Source: Oidiodendron maius Zn (taxonomy: Eukaryota; Ascomycota; Leotiomycetes; Myxotrichaceae). Taken from it: a DNA stretch of 64,000 nt. The position numbers were made by a program, and so were the translations under genes. The DNA lies in the NCBI GenBank assembly GCA_000827325.1, contig KN832891.1, forward strand, positions 310,001 through 374,000. The letters are read 5' to 3'. Under the pieces are notes generated by a model. It worked only from the letters and a program-made list of their open reading frames with translations. It did not search any database and was not told where the DNA came from. Within the stretch, counting starts at the first letter, position 1, and each line of letters opens with the position of its first letter. Below are positions 21,001-32,480 of this stretch, piece after piece.

Positions 21001-22030
21001 ACCACCATTTCGGCCTCAACACCAGGACCTCTATATCACTACTGTAAGGAGTTATACCCCTAGATTATCGCGATGCTATGCATCGCGACTCAATGATTAG
21101 TCAGTGGCGCTTGGACGAGAGAATCCTCTTCTCTCTTTAGTTATTTCTTCTTGTTGTTAATACATCTGGTTATGAATTGGTTCAATTTATCCAGCCCGTG
21201 ACAACTACCGCCAACTCCTGCCTCTAGCCAATACGATGTCTCTCCCACCACATGTAATGCAATCCAATTAAATGCAAAATACCACCGATACGCCTTTCTT
21301 ACGCTCATCAAAAAGCCTTCTAGGCTACTATTTCCCTCTAATCGCACTGGTAACTGGGACCCTAAAGGGGAGGTTTCGAATGTAATAAGTCTCGACAACG
21401 CGAGTATACTGGTTCAAAGAAGTGCGGGTGCTCAATGAAAGCAGTGCTGTCAAGTATTGTACAGATATATGGATAATCTCAAAATAAGCTCTTATTACTA
21501 TTTAGATTAATCAACAATCTCATTTCAATATCACTGTAACTAGTCCAATGGAGGGCAGTCATGTGACTAAAAGGCTATTTACGATGTCGCCATAGTAATT
21601 TAAGGGCAGTATTCGACAAACTAAAGCTCTGTTGGAAAGCTCAGAACTCTACCATTGAATCAACTGCTCCAAATCACAATGTAAATGTCCCTTTTTTGGT
21701 GCTATTTTATCGTATATTTATGTCTACACTCTTCAAAAGATCCTCCAGGCGAAGGTAAAAAAGCTCCCTGCTAGAGGCTGGAAGAGGATATAATTGATGT
21801 AGTCGAGGTGGATGTAGATTTTTAGATTGTTATCTAAATTGAACTTTTAATGTTGATGTCATGAAAGAAAATGTACATGAAACTGCACGTAAAATGTACC
21901 GTGACACGTGTCTCTGAACCGCGGAGTAATTAGTCCTAAAGCGACCTTAGTGGATGATATGTAGTTAAGTATGGATGAGATTTAGACGGTTCCCATTTTA
22001 AACCTGTGTTCCATGTCCGCTAATTGAGTA
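21001..22030. other. AT-rich intergenic DNA
   Basis: No supported coding region. An 85-codon minus frame at 21398-21141 has no recognisable motif. Base composition is AT-rich, consistent with old repeat-derived DNA. Confidence 0.4.
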
Positions 22031-22075
22031 CGTTTCGGGTGCCGAAATTTCGGAGCCGAAGTTACAAGATCTTGT
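22022..22075 (+). repeat. CCGAAATTTCGG palindrome repeat, locus 1
   Basis: The palindrome lies at 22042-22053, preceded by TCCGCTAATTGAGTACG and followed by GAGCCGAAGTTACAAGAT. The same flanks return at 44.0 kb (plus) and 32.3 kb (minus). Confidence 0.8.
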
Positions 22076-22814
22076 CAGCTGAACTGTCTTGTACTGTTGC
22101 CGAACTGCAGAGCTCCTCAAGCAACATGTGTCTGCAAATTGATAGACTGAATAACCAGGGGCCTTGCAACCTTCCAGACCCTCTACTACAATTAAGTACA
22201 GCAAAGCTTTCTTCTTTTTTTCTTTTTTATCTTCTTCAATTTTATGAAGCTAGCTTTTAAACCTCTAGATCTCACATGATTTGAAAATCCTCTATAGAAC
22301 TATAGATGTATATTATAGTAATTGTATTGTTCTTAAAATATAATCTAACTCTTTATCTATTAATACAGTCGAATTGACAGCTACAAAGCGGTTAAAGTTA
22401 AAAGGAATCTCAAACAACACTTTGCTAACGTTTTAATCTACAAGACTGCTATATATAATAGATCTAAACAATGCTTCCTTTGATTTAAGTTTAACACGGT
22501 TTTAGATGACGTTATATGATAGTACATTTGAACGCTAGCTAATTAGAAGGAGTTTAAAGTATTCAATGAGGAAGGTTTATCTTGACCAGTGAGAAAGCTT
22601 AAAAATATGTGATGAGAGCCGGTTTCCTGCAAAATTAGGGTCATATGAAGGTAGGCGAGGGCATTAGAGTGTAAAAAGGCTTCGCTTTAACTAGAGGGTA
22701 GTCAGAGTACAAGCATACAGACACTAAGCAAGCTTTGAAGGAAAGAGTACAATGGCATGAAATAGGCACAACTAGATATAAGTTTATGTGGTTAGAAAAG
22801 GTGAAACTATAGTT
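22076..22814. other. AT-rich intergenic DNA
   Basis: No gene supported. It is dense in TTTAA and TATA words and was probably derived from old repeats. Confidence 0.35.
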
Positions 22815-22875
22815 TTCGCTGAGAGTTTTGCATTTTGGTCGAGGCCACCAGCTCTATTAGGGGATATTCGACTCG
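22815..22875 (+). repeat. Dispersed repeat, copy 2 (first copy at 10483-10545)
   Basis: Shares CACCAGCTCTA, GTCGAGG and GGGAT...TTCG with the copy near the Helitron. The differences are mostly single substitutions. Confidence 0.5.
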
Positions 22876-22916
22876 CATGGATGTCAGTTAACCCAACCAA
22901 AACAACAATTAATGTG

Positions 22917-23145
22917 GAGTCAGACACCCCCAAACCTCCAGAGACTAATCCTAACCGACCCTAACCTCTAATCTCGTAACTGTTATGCTTTTGTAGTTGT
23001 AATTATCTTCAAAAGCTTTAAAAAAACACTTGAAAGCCTTATAGAATCTTATGTAATATTTCCGAATAAAATCGCGCCGAAAATGGATTAAGCGTGGATT
23101 AGGGCGTCGATACAGATAAGTCTAGAGTCGATTTAGTTGCTCCCT
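22917..23145 (+). repeat. Repeat with CTAACC-rich start, copy 1 (others at 48208 and 43775)
   Basis: Starts GTCAGACACCCCCAAACCTC, then GACTAATCCTAACC, and ends around GCGTCGATACAGATAAGTC. The front matches 48208-48270, the back matches 43775-43830. The CCTAACC words resemble degenerate telomere-type repeat (CCCTAA) but are not a tandem array. Confidence 0.55.
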
Positions 23146-23381
23146 GTCTTTTATTGTAAACTAGAATACGCCACCTTTCCCGGTCTTTTAAGAAGATCAG
23201 ATGACGGGACGAACAGGGGTGGAGTGTCGAGTCGAAGTAACGCATCAAAGAGGGTCTTCAGATTCGGCGGTAGCAGAATATAAATCTCTGCTCGTTATCC
23301 ACCTAGCAGTGTTCTCTAAGCAGAGGATAGCACAGTTCTCTATTAGCCAGTCACTGCATCATTAAAAACTGCCTCTTCACA

Positions 23382-23981
23382 ATGTCATCAGTTACCCAAA
23401 CACAACCACAACGGCCTAAAGTTCTGAGCCCGAAGAAATTGGCCCATGTTGTTCTCCGTACGAACAATTTCTCCGCAATGGTTCAGTTCTACAAAGATTT
23501 CCTAGGCGCCAGAAGCGAATATGAAAACGACCGAGCCGCCTTCCTTGCTTACGATGAAGAACATCACCGAATTGGCATTTTCGCTTTTGAACATGTCGAG
23601 GTCCCCAAAATTCCATCACCTGGCCTCGAACACATAGCATTCACTTTTGACAATCTGGATGATCTTGTGACAGCATATGAACAGCGCAAGGAATACAATA
23701 TTCGCCCTTTCTGGAGCGTCAATCATGGAGCGACGACAAGCATGTACTACCGGGACCCTGATGGTAATCGTCTCGAATCACAAGTCGACAATTTTGAGAA
23801 CAACGAAGAAGCCACTGCTTATGTGCGTTCTGAAACGTATGACAAGAATCCTATAGGCGCAGACTTTGACCCCGAAGAACTAGTGCGGCGCGTGCGGTCG
23901 GGGGAGGATCATAAGGCTATCAAAAGGATGCCCGATGTTGGGCCCCGCGGATTCCCTACACTTCCGCCCACAACAGGCTGA
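23382..23981 (+). CDS. VOC-superfamily (glyoxalase/extradiol dioxygenase-like) protein
   Basis: Single exon, 199 residues, intact. Two VOC half-domains: KLAHVVLRTNNFSAMVQFY (first metal His) and GLEHIAFTFDNLDDLVTAY (second His), with DPDGNRLESQVD giving the Glu ligand. This is the vicinal-oxygen-chelate fold of glyoxalase I, fosfomycin-resistance and ring-cleaving dioxygenases; the spacing and DPDGN-LE motif resemble the biphenyl-2,3-diol dioxygenase-like fungal proteins. Substrate is unknown; cytosolic, no signal peptide. The C-terminal 50 residues (DPEELVRRVRSGED) are a family extension. It is bracketed by two copies of the CCGAAATTTCGG repeat (22.04 and 24.18 kb). Upstream 230 bp are free of other genes. 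Confidence 0.88.
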   Translation: MSSVTQTQPQRPKVLSPKKLAHVVLRTNNFSAMVQFYKDFLGARSEYENDRAAFLAYDEEHHRIGIFAFEHVEVPKIPSPGLEHIAFTFDNLDDLVTAYEQRKEYNIRPFWSVNHGATTSMYYRDPDGNRLESQVDNFENNEEATAYVRSETYDKNPIGADFDPEELVRRVRSGEDHKAIKRMPDVGPRGFPTLPPTTG

Positions 23982-24170
23982 GATGGATAGAAGGAGCAAG
24001 TGCCTGTAAATCATCTCGTATATGTATCTGGGGTGGGCGAGGAATGCAAAGTTTTTTTACTGTAGTGACATGATTTTATACGAAATACATGGGTACACTC
24101 CCTGGACCCAAATTATAGGACGCTTTTAAGAAGTATTGTACTGTACTGCCTGCAGCCGTTAAGAGATGCT

Positions 24171-24210
24171 GTAAATTTCGGGAGCCGAAATTTCGGGCCC
24201 GAAATTCTAG
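24171..24210 (+). repeat. CCGAAATTTCGG palindrome repeat, locus 2
   Basis: Palindrome at 24185-24196 within AAATTTCGGGAG...GGGCCCGAAATTCTAG. It sits about 190 bp after the VOC gene stop. Confidence 0.8.
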
Positions 24211-24229
24211 TTTACCGCGACCATTGGCA

Positions 24230-25470
24230 GGGTTGCAATCCACTCCACTAAATCCACGATCCATTCCACGAGGTTTGTTAGCTAGTGAATTATATAATTC
24301 ATCCATTCCACTCGAAGCGCTCGTGGAGTAAATGGAGTGGATTTGAAGCTCAGGCCCAGAAGGCTTTCGTTATTGCACAAGGCTCGAAATATTGTGGAGA
24401 TTTAAACTTGCGCTCGCTTAGGAAAGGGGGGGGGGGAGGGGGGTTATTCTGTGATATTAAATTATACAGACTTCTACTACACTAAACACAATAATAGAGG
24501 TAAGTAGATCGCTTCAATGAAGTGGGAGCATTCGATTAGTGCTGTTTTGATGTTGTTTCATTCAGATATAGTTGAGCTGTTATATCCGAGCGTGTATGCA
24601 AGCATGGAAGGATCTCCTTTATTATACATTTTGTTGTTACGCTTTACCTTATTTCAACGCGATTTGACACGACTACCAGCTTTTATTCAAGATTGCTTCG
24701 TCCGATTCTTGCGTTATGACTCCCCGTCCAACATCATCCCCGACGCCCTCTCTGACGCCCTCTTTGACGCCCTCTTTGACGCCTTTAACGCCGACCCCCC
24801 GGTGGAGAACTACCGGCACCCCTTCCGAAGATGAAGAAGAACATGAAGTAATACATCAGCATTATGTCCGTGGCTGGGCACTCTCCGAACGGAGCAGAGA
24901 AACCTGTTCTTGGACCCGGCCATTTGGATATGACATCCAAAAGGATGTGCAGCGCAGATGGGTCTGTCGAACCTGCATTCGCAAGAAGGACCTTTGCCCA
25001 GGCAAATTTGACTCCAGTGGCATTCAAAACGCATATAATCACCTATTTACCGAACCTGGAATTCGCGCCCCGTTTAGCAAGACCAGAGGAACTGCTGAAA
25101 AGAAAGCTGATTCTATAGGTGTCAAGGCGACGGGGCAGGAGTCCATCGTGGAGGTCATGAAGCTTGACTTGCACAACCCACGAGAGCAAGCAGAAGAGCA
25201 GGACAGTTCAAGATGGCTCATATGACGGATGTCGAGTTTTAAGAATGGGCAACAGCGTGGCTTGAGAATGTGGATGAGTGCCGCCAAGAAGAAAGTGGTT
25301 GGGAATAACTTCAGTCTTTAAGAACTGGTGACTGCTGACATGATGGGCTCATCCACTAATCCACTACATTCATTCCACTTCACAATAGCTTCAAATGGAT
25401 CCACCACACTGACGGGCACCGTGGATAAAGTTCCATCCACTCCACTGCCTCCGCCAGTGGATTTAGTGGA
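24230..25470 (+). mobile_element. hAT-type transposon relic
   Basis: Both ends are dense in the word CCACTCC and its variants: AATCCACTCCACTAAATCCA near 24237, and GTGGATTTAGTGGAGG near 25455 in inverted sense. Such clustered subterminal repeats are usual for hAT elements. The interior carries a BED zinc finger (next entry) but no catalytic RNase H-like domain or hATC dimerisation domain, so the copy is truncated or non-autonomous. Confidence 0.6.
24716..25225 (+). pseudogene. BED zinc-finger fragment of a hAT transposase
   Basis: A 169-codon frame. The N-terminus is a low-complexity Thr/Pro/Ser stretch encoded by a 12-bp tandem repeat (GACGCCCTCTTT, about 24745-24785). Then a BED-finger pattern: TRPFGYDI, RRWVCRTCIRKKDLCPGKF, NAYNHLFTEPGI. 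The Cys pair and the first His are present; the second His of the usual HLxxxHGI is a Pro. After this comes AEKKADS and VMKLDLHNPREQAEEQ, typical of the linker that follows the finger in fungal hAT transposases. It stops before the catalytic core. Confidence 0.7.
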
Positions 25471-25522
25471 GGAAGGATTAAATCCCATGCAGGGCTATGG
25501 TTACGAGAGCCTATTCAGCTAG

Positions 25523-25992
25523 CGGATGTACAGCATTATATAATGAGGTTAGAAGATTAGAAGCTTTAGAGGTGCGAGCTTTAGGAGTATGGTTATCTAC
25601 CAAAAAGCAGAGAATACAAGGATAGATTAAATAACTATGCTCCTGGTGTTCACGTGATCTTGACAGTGTGAAAACGGCAACAATACGTAAGAAAGAAAAC
25701 AGTTAGCCCCGAGAAGGCGAGTTGCGTGCCGTAGGTGAGCGCTCCTATTGTATTCACACCCTAGGTATACACGTGACAAAGGAGTCCCAATTAGCACGTG
25801 ATTCTTTTTGAGACATGGTGGCTCGTGTAAGTGTCTGCGATGTACGTAAGAGAAAGCGGCCCTTTCAATAACTCGGGAGCCACGGAACCCCATCATTATA
25901 CACTCCTGCAACCTGCACTAACCATTCGCACGCTTTAGAACGGCCCTCGCCTGACCTCATACATCGGTTTCCTTCAACTTACACGATCTCCG
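25523..25992. other. Promoter region of the Zn2Cys6 regulator
   Basis: 470 bp with no gene. Two CACGTGA words (25651 and 25795) are possible bHLH-type sites. Confidence 0.35.
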
Positions 25993-27885
25993 ATGGCCTC
26001 AACTGGGATCAAGAAGATACCACAGGACCCACACAATAGCGCCTGTATCTCTTGTCATAGGCGTAAAGTGAAATGTGATCGTCTAATTTACAGCTGCAGT
26101 GCTTGTGTCAAGCTTGAAGTTCCTTGCAGGTATCCTTCTTGGCCTTCTTCATCAATTTTAGTCAATGGTGAACCGATGAATCATGACTCCAGACGCCGGA
26201 AGCCGAGAGGGCCATACAAAACAAGAAAATCCCCGCGTGAAAAAGTGCTGGAATATATGGAACGAACTATGAGAGGGCGATGCCGAGATTTGGAGGGTTT
26301 CATTCAAAACACTGCCTTTTTGGACTCGTATAAATGTGCGCCAGCGGCGAACACTTCGGAAGCCTTTTGCGTCTCTCCGACGAGTTATGATCGTACTGTG
26401 AGACATAATTCTACCTCTGTCGGAGCCAAGGTCACTTTAGGTGGAGATACACAGCATCACGAAACTTCTAGCTCATATTCTGGAGAGCTATTGTTGAGCT
26501 CGCTGCCCTCTGACGTTTCACAGCTGGTCGAGGGACCACCTGTTGGCGATGCTTTCTGCACCGAACACTTGCGGAAAATTGGGCCAGCGGAAAACCTGCC
26601 CCATCCACCCTATAAGCATATTTTCGAACTATGGCACATATTTCTGATTCGTGTCGATCCTATAACCAAATTGGTTCACTGTCCGTCATTTTCTGAACAT
26701 CTCATACAAGCAATTCGAAGCCCGGAGATGGTCAAATCAAGCATGCATGCGCTGATATTCAGCATCTGCTTCGCCTCAGTCAATGCTCTCTCTGAATATG
26801 AAGTGACTGATCGATTCAATGAAAGCAAAATGGCTCTGCTTGCACGTTATACGCACGGGATGCAAAGCACTCCAGCTTATCTGGATGCACTTCACCAGCC
26901 ATGCCTTGGAATTTTGCAAGCTTTGGTGCTTCATACTGTAAGCGCAGTAGTCCTTCGTTAGAGCGCAATAAGCACCGGAATCATATATAATATACTAATA
27001 TGTCTCGTAGTTGTGCTTACACCGACATGATAATACCGACCAAGAGGTTTTCTCAAAGTCTTTCATACTTGCACTTCAGGTTGCCCGGCTTATGGGACTA
27101 GATGAAGATGATAGTACAGGACGCTCACCGCTTGAAACCGAGATTAGGCGTCGATGCTGGTGGACTCTATATTGGATGAGACGTCACTGCGCCCAAGAGC
27201 ATGGGTCGATCGTTGACGAAGCAGAATTTGCGGCGGTTGTATCACTTCCACTGAACATAAATGACATCGATCTCGGCCCTATGGCAGATGACACCCCAAC
27301 AGCACGGACAGGTATTACTGACATGTCTTTCTTCCTCTTCACTGTCGAGTTAATAAAACTGCATGCGAAGGCGCAAAATCTTGTAAGCACCTCAGCTTCC
27401 TGGTCAGTGAATCAAAGTGAGCGCGAAGGAGTGCAAGAATGTGTTAAAAGGCTGGAAAGTAATTTTTTGAGGCACTGTGATGCGTCTCGGCCTTTTGACT
27501 GGTTCTTGCTGCTTACTGGTAAAGCGATGTTGGTATGTGAACTCTGCGAACCTTTATGGAGACGTGAGAATGTCACTAAAGCTAATAGACTCCTATCGAA
27601 ATCATATTGCTAGAAAATCTAGAGGCTACAAGGCACATGGTCGAAGCGACGGATGACCACCTACACGAGTCCAAACGTGATGCGAAGTTCTCATTGCGTC
27701 TTGACATAGTTGAATGCTGGCATATGCTGAAGACCAACGAAAAATTGAAAACCTGGACTTGGTTCTCGTGGACTTTTCAGCCGGCGGTTACCATAGGGGA
27801 CATATGCACAGAACTGGCCAGATATCCCCTGTCTGCCCACAGTAAGCGAGCCCATGCTTTAATAGAGTTGATCTCACTAGGATAA
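25993..27885 (+). CDS. Zn2Cys6 transcription factor with fungal_trans domain, three exons
   Basis: Model: join(25993..26937, 27011..27563, 27614..27885), 589 residues; introns 73 and 50 bp, both with GT-AG and CTAAT-type branch sites, and phases agree. The binuclear cluster is near the N-terminus: CISCHRRKVKCDR then YSCSACVKLEVPCRYP (six Cys), followed by a basic linker (RRRKPRGPYKTRK). The middle and C-terminal part is the fungal-specific factor domain: YKHIFELWHIFLIRVDPITK, LQVARLMGLDEDD, ETEIRRRCWWTLYWMR. Nuclear regulator. The end is uncertain: the chain stops at ELISLG sooner than relatives, and the next 100 bp keep an open frame in another phase. It could regulate the tailoring genes to its right, but no shared operator was identified. 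Confidence 0.9.
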
Positions 27886-29098
27886 GCTTGCGATACAAGT
27901 CTGGCGCATGCTGCAGCCTTCTCGAGTTATTCTATGTCGCACGCTATTTTCTCACGATTAAATGGGGTCATCTGTCCGACGAGCAACCCACCGAAGAACA
28001 GTTAGGGTAACTTTTTTTTTTGTTTTCTGGTTTATATGCACAAAAGTGGCACAGAAAATCAAGGTGTCAAACTCTGCGTCTGGGCCTGTAAGGATTGGCC
28101 GGAGTGTACTAAGGACAGCTCAGTATCACTGGTCCAAATTTCGGCTCCGAATTTGCAAGCCTGGGCACCGAGATGGGGTTTCAACGCTGGGGAAAATGAG
28201 GAGGCTTCGCGTCCGAGACGAACGGTTACATGAACCTAGCTTTTGCAGCCGGCGTTGAGCTGTCGGCATGAGCCACCTGTCGATGAGCCCTCTGTTTACA
28301 GGGCTCAAACAGAGTCGCTGTTAGCAGTTTTTCGGTTATCCTGTGCGGGGTTCTTGGGAAGGACGTGGCATCCTCATGCTGAGCAAGAACGAGAGCTAGC
28401 ATAAATGCTTGATCAAATGACTGTCACTTCTTGCTGGACATGGAGACTGTGATCGAATTTATGAGGTGCCGCACTTCAAAGTAGTCTGCATGGTTGGACG
28501 CAGACATGTGTCACTCACGTTTCGTTTTGAACTTATACGTGAACATGTCTAAAAGGCGGGTATGCCATGTAACTAGCACATATTACATATGCTCACTCAT
28601 CGACTCTCCAAGTTGAAAACAAACCTTGTACTCTTTGTAACTAGAGTTGAGTAGTCTGTCTATCGTCTCACGGCCCAGTTGGACGCGTTTCCGCGACGAC
28701 CTGCATCAAGCAAAATTTAACGTCTCTGCACAATTGATACATCAACCATAGCTGTCTGATCTCTAGATTCACCTACAGTCTTTCGTCAGGCTACCGGCGT
28801 TGTCTGGATACCAGAGCGCCAGTGCGGCTGTTCATGTCGGCAGTTCCAACCTCAAATTACATTTTTCTTTGATTACCCTGGAGGATAAAGGAGTGGGGGG
28901 CGAGGGGTGTGAGTGGGTCGGTCAAGACAACGCTCTGGTCTGGAGCGGACTTTTGCGGAGAGGCGGTAAACTTGGACAAAGAAAAATTACTGGAGACGTC
29001 GTGTTCGCAAGTACATCTACTATAAGCCATAGCTTTTTCAACACACTGCAAGGCAAATATCTGTCTTGAATTTTGGTTTATTTTTAGCGGATTTGACA
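27886..29098. other. Intergenic, contains palindrome repeat locus 3
   Basis: 1.2 kb without a supported gene. It includes AAATTTCGGCTCCGAATTT at 28136-28154 and a T-run at 28012-28021. Short frames on both strands have no motifs. Confidence 0.4.
28131..28160 (+). repeat. CCGAAATTTCGG-type repeat, locus 3 (degenerate)
   Basis: AAATTTCGGCTCCGAATTT followed by GCAAG. It is shorter than the other copies and lacks the intact 12-bp palindrome. Confidence 0.6.
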
Positions 29099-29881
29099 AT
29101 GAACTCGGAAAAGGGGATTCTGGTGCTCGGCGCAACTGGTCCAGCTGGCATCTGCCTCTTGCGCGAACTGCTGCACCGCGGCCACCATGCTATTGCATAT
29201 GTTCGAAACCCAGGGAAAATCCCCCTAGAATTGGCAAGCAGTCCAAAGCTTGAGGTAACACATAGTACAGCCCAAGTTACGTGTGACTGCTGCTAACTAC
29301 CCATACAGGTCATCCCAGGCGAATTGACAGAGAGCAAGAAATTGGCATCTGCCATCTCGAAATGTACCGCAGTCATCTCCTTCCTGGGGTCAAGTGGTTC
29401 CAAGGTGGATGATGTTAAGCTCTTCGCCTCGTACTACTCAGACTATATATTCCCAACAATGCGAGCATATTCGGTACAGCGAATCTACGCCATGGGTACT
29501 ATTTCCATCCGTCGGCCGGAAGATCAGCCGTCTGCTCTTCGATGGTTGGCAATTGCCATCTTTGGCCGGGTATATCCAAAAATGCTCGCCACCATGCTCG
29601 AAATCGAAAAGGTATTTGATACCAAAGCCGACAATTTGGAGTGGCTCCTGTTTCGCATCGCCTCCATCCCGGGGAAGAGCGACGAGACTAGCTGGCGTAA
29701 AGATAGGGAAGATGGCGATACGTTTGTCGGCTGGGTGGCAGAGAGTGGCTGGAGTTTCTCGCAGAAGCGTGCTGCACTCGCTCGATGGCTTGTTGATGCT
29801 GTGGAGGGCAAAGCTGATACTTGGATAGGCAAGATGCCAGCTGTAAGCAAGCTCGCCGGGAGTAAAGCAAACCTAGAGTAG
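29099..29881 (+). CDS. NAD(P)-binding Rossmann protein (NmrA/atypical SDR-like), two exons
   Basis: Model: join(29099..29254, 29309..29881), 242 residues; a 54-bp intron (GTAACA, branch GCTAACT, end TACAG) in phase 0. The N-terminus ILVLGATGPAGICLLREL is a GxxGxxG dinucleotide loop of the NmrA/atypical SDR type, followed by the usual AYVRNPGKIP turn. The second exon continues VIPGELTESKKLASAI and AVISFLGS, as in NAD(P)H-binding proteins of PF13460. There is no YxxxK catalytic pair, typical of this group. Start chosen at the Met just before NSEKGILVLG; an in-frame upstream Met (29066) is less typical. Role uncertain: redox sensor or reductase. Confidence 0.85.
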
Positions 29882-30834
29882 TAGGCAAGCCTAAGGCTAT
29901 GGCGAGTCTTAGAGCTACAAGAAGTAATGTAGTTATCAGACTTGTTTTATTATCTATAATACCTTGTCAAACACTGGCAGTCGCGCTCAAGATATTTGCC
30001 GTTGAAACTCCGATTATCATGCAAATGCCACTTCTATTGATCCTTCAGTTGCAACTTGAACCTCTCGCGCGAGAGATTCTTCGCGTCCTCCATACGAAGC
30101 ATGTCTGCCAGAGCAGATACTCGAGGATGCTTGAGTGACGTCCAGTCGTTGCCTACTCACATCAGTGGAGTCAGGCTCATGCGAGTAGCCTCTTGTATTC
30201 ATGTATTGCAACGGCTTCCAGAGAGCGTAAGGCCCTATCATCCTCGTAGCTGAACTCGTATATGTTCCCCTCTTTAAAGCCACTGCTCAAAGCATCGATA
30301 AAGTATAGGCTGCAAAATCCTAACGAGGTAGATGGTGGTATTAGAGAACCTGACGTCATTGAATAACTTAAGGCTTGCGGTTAGTCCATCGCAGCATGAC
30401 TTTGAATTGACAAGACTCCCATTCCAAATGATCGCGTTTGGATCTACGGCCTGACGAGGTTCCACGATCTCGGAATGCTGCGGCATTGTAAATGGTCATC
30501 TCGTATATAGGGCATGTGCCATAGCCTTAGAATGCTATCGGGCACCGACTGGCAATGGCGTGATATTAGCGAATGAATTTGACCTCCTCTGAGGTTCAGT
30601 TGTCATTTGCGCTTGATTTGAAGGAAGCTCAGCTGTGCATTCATAAAAAAAAGCGCAGCAATGACTATGGCATATTGGCCGTGACCAGAGAAAATACCCA
30701 AGTCTGTATATGCCGTACTTATGGTCTCGTCGACTCAGATTTTCTAACTTAGAGGTGTTTCCGCTGTTTTCCTTAAAATTCCGCCTGTTGCCGAAGAATG
30801 TTACTTAACTGGCCGCTGCACCGCGGGAGTTTCT
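29882..30834. other. Intergenic, possible unresolved minus-strand remnant
   Basis: About 950 bp. On the minus strand, frames at 30486-30274 and 30359-30177 overlap in different phases and look weakly protein-like (NAIIWNGSLVNS; NIYEFSYEDDRALRSLEAV). They could be exons of a small gene or a relic, but no splice model gave a continuous frame and no family was recognised. Confidence 0.3.
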
Positions 30835-31632
30835 GTGCCTGCCCCTAATACATACACTTACAACTGTACAGCAGTCAGTTACAGAATGAGAATGATTAGT
30901 CGTGCAGTTACACTCATGACGTGTACCAGCGGCGCGGCAATTGGTACATTCTTTGTCTCGACACGCCATGCAACGATGGAGCAACTTCCCATAACTGACC
31001 CACTTTTCCGATCGTCTTTTTACCATCGTTACAACCCGCATTCAAACCCGACGATTCGAGACAATTGCACCAGATGTGTTCCTCTCAGTAAGGTTAAAGT
31101 ATTGTTACTGGAAGAGGGGAGGCTGGTTGAAGCCTTTTCCGCAGGATTTTGGAGCGGCCCCGGTGAGGAGAATCCTTCGAGTCACAATTACTGCTGTCAG
31201 GCTACAGACCGCACCGGGCTAATGAATAATCGTGCAGGATACTGGATCCAAAGGTTATTGCTCTCACATAAATATGAATGCGCTGCCACCGCGCATCAAC
31301 TCTGGTCCCGTCACGAGCTACGCCAATCCAACTACGATGTTGGCATTCAAGTGACCAATCACTTCGAAGTCTTAGAAAAGACACAAGAACACATCATCTT
31401 CCGTGGTGGAGATTCTCCATCGAGAAGTGGGCTTCGTCCGCTGGATGGATTGCTTCAGCTGACAGCCATTATTCGAGAGGATCGAGACGTGGTCGAGTTC
31501 AGCATTAAAAGCTTGTTTTACCAGGGATCAGAAAGGTCTACATCTCCCCCGATGTCTTTTGTTGAGGAGTGGCTGCATCGACAATATGTGAAATTGCTGA
31601 TGGAGACTGGAATTCGCAGTATTACTCGATAA
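30835..31632 (+). CDS. Uncharacterised fungal protein, probably two exons
   Basis: The frame is open throughout (265 codons), but 31163-31237 (75 bp, GTGAGG...GTGCAG, no stop, multiple of three) is very likely an intron: removing it gives 240 residues and joins FWSGPG to YWIQRLLLSHKY. A hydrophobic stretch lies near the N-terminus (AVTLMTCTSGAAIGTFF), then DPLFRSSFYHRYNP, SHKYECAATAHQLW, IQVTNHFEVLEKTQEHIIFR, DSPSRSGLRPLDGLL and VEEWLHRQYVKLLMETGIR. I have the impression of a widespread fungal family of about 240 residues with this order, but I know no function. Possible retention of the in-frame intron would give a 25-residue longer isoform. Confidence 0.7.
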   Translation: MPAPNTYTYNCTAVSYRMRMISRAVTLMTCTSGAAIGTFFVSTRHATMEQLPITDPLFRSSFYHRYNPHSNPTIRDNCTRCVPLSKVKVLLLEEGRLVEAFSAGFWSGPGEENPSSHNYCCQATDRTGLMNNRAGYWIQRLLLSHKYECAATAHQLWSRHELRQSNYDVGIQVTNHFEVLEKTQEHIIFRGGDSPSRSGLRPLDGLLQLTAIIREDRDVVEFSIKSLFYQGSERSTSPPMSFVEEWLHRQYVKLLMETGIRSITR

Positions 31633-32480
31633 ATAGCCTTCATGAGTGGAATACCAATAAGTCATGGCATTCAAGGGTATAAAGTTCTCTATGTCCGAAT
31701 GACTGCAGTTTTCCTAAATTTCAATAATTCCCATTGCTCCCGTAGAGACTTACCAATTTTCTTCACCTGCTCTCCGTTTCCTTCTTCGTACTGTTAGTTT
31801 GGATGATATTGAAAAGAAGCTTAGGATGGAATTAAGAGTGATATTTAGGATAAATTGAATTTGAAGTTGGTTATTCTCAGTAGCCATTGTATCTACGCCA
31901 CTAAGGGTTATTCTCTTGAAGCCCCCCGCCCTGTCGTGCCGCGTATGATGTCGCCATTCATCGATCAACTAGAGTAGTTTTGTTCAATGCAACAAACTAG
32001 GAGAAAGGCAATTAAATGAAGGTCTGGTGGGCCAATGGCCATATGTTGATCTCAGCACAAAGACCATGGCGCTCAAGAGAATGGTGCTCAAGAGTTGCGA
32101 GATGCAACAAAATGTGTGGACGCCGTTGAGCTCCCACTTTGGAACACCTTATCAACCCCTTGACCAACCATGGAGTTGCTTGTCATTTGGACAATCAGTT
32201 GGGTGAGCCTATGCTGTTTGGAGAGCTCTGCATTTCGGCAACAGTAACTTACAAGGGTTCTTAGCTGACGGGGTCTTGTAATTTCGGCGCCGAATTTTCC
32301 GCCCCCGAAACGTATTCGATTAGCGGAGATATGTACGCAGCATGGGTTTGAAATCGAACATCGATAAATTTACCTCTACAAATAGAACGCGTCGCAGGCC
32401 CTACCTCCTTGCTCGCTCGTCTTACGTCTTCATGTACTGTAACATCTAGTAAGATTGGCGAGCGGGATTTCTACGTCACC
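31633..32480. other. Intergenic with palindrome repeat locus 4
   Basis: About 850 bp with no supported gene. The CCGAAATT repeat copy on the minus strand occupies about 32262-32335, roughly 150 bp before the GST start. Confidence 0.4.
32262..32335 (-). repeat. CCGAAATTTCGG-type repeat, locus 4 (minus orientation)
   Basis: Reverse-complement reading: CATATCTCCGCTAATCGAA, then TACGTTTCGGGGGCGG, then AATTCGGCGCCGAAATTACAAG. The first part matches locus 6 at 44.0 kb almost exactly; the exact 12-bp palindrome has changed here. Confidence 0.8.

Noticed and set aside
30017-30486. Possible small minus-strand gene (NAIIWNGSLVNS... NIYEFSYEDDRALRS)
   Set aside because: Two overlapping frames in different phases; tried a GTCAGG...GTTAG intron, which leads to a stop. 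No family recognised.
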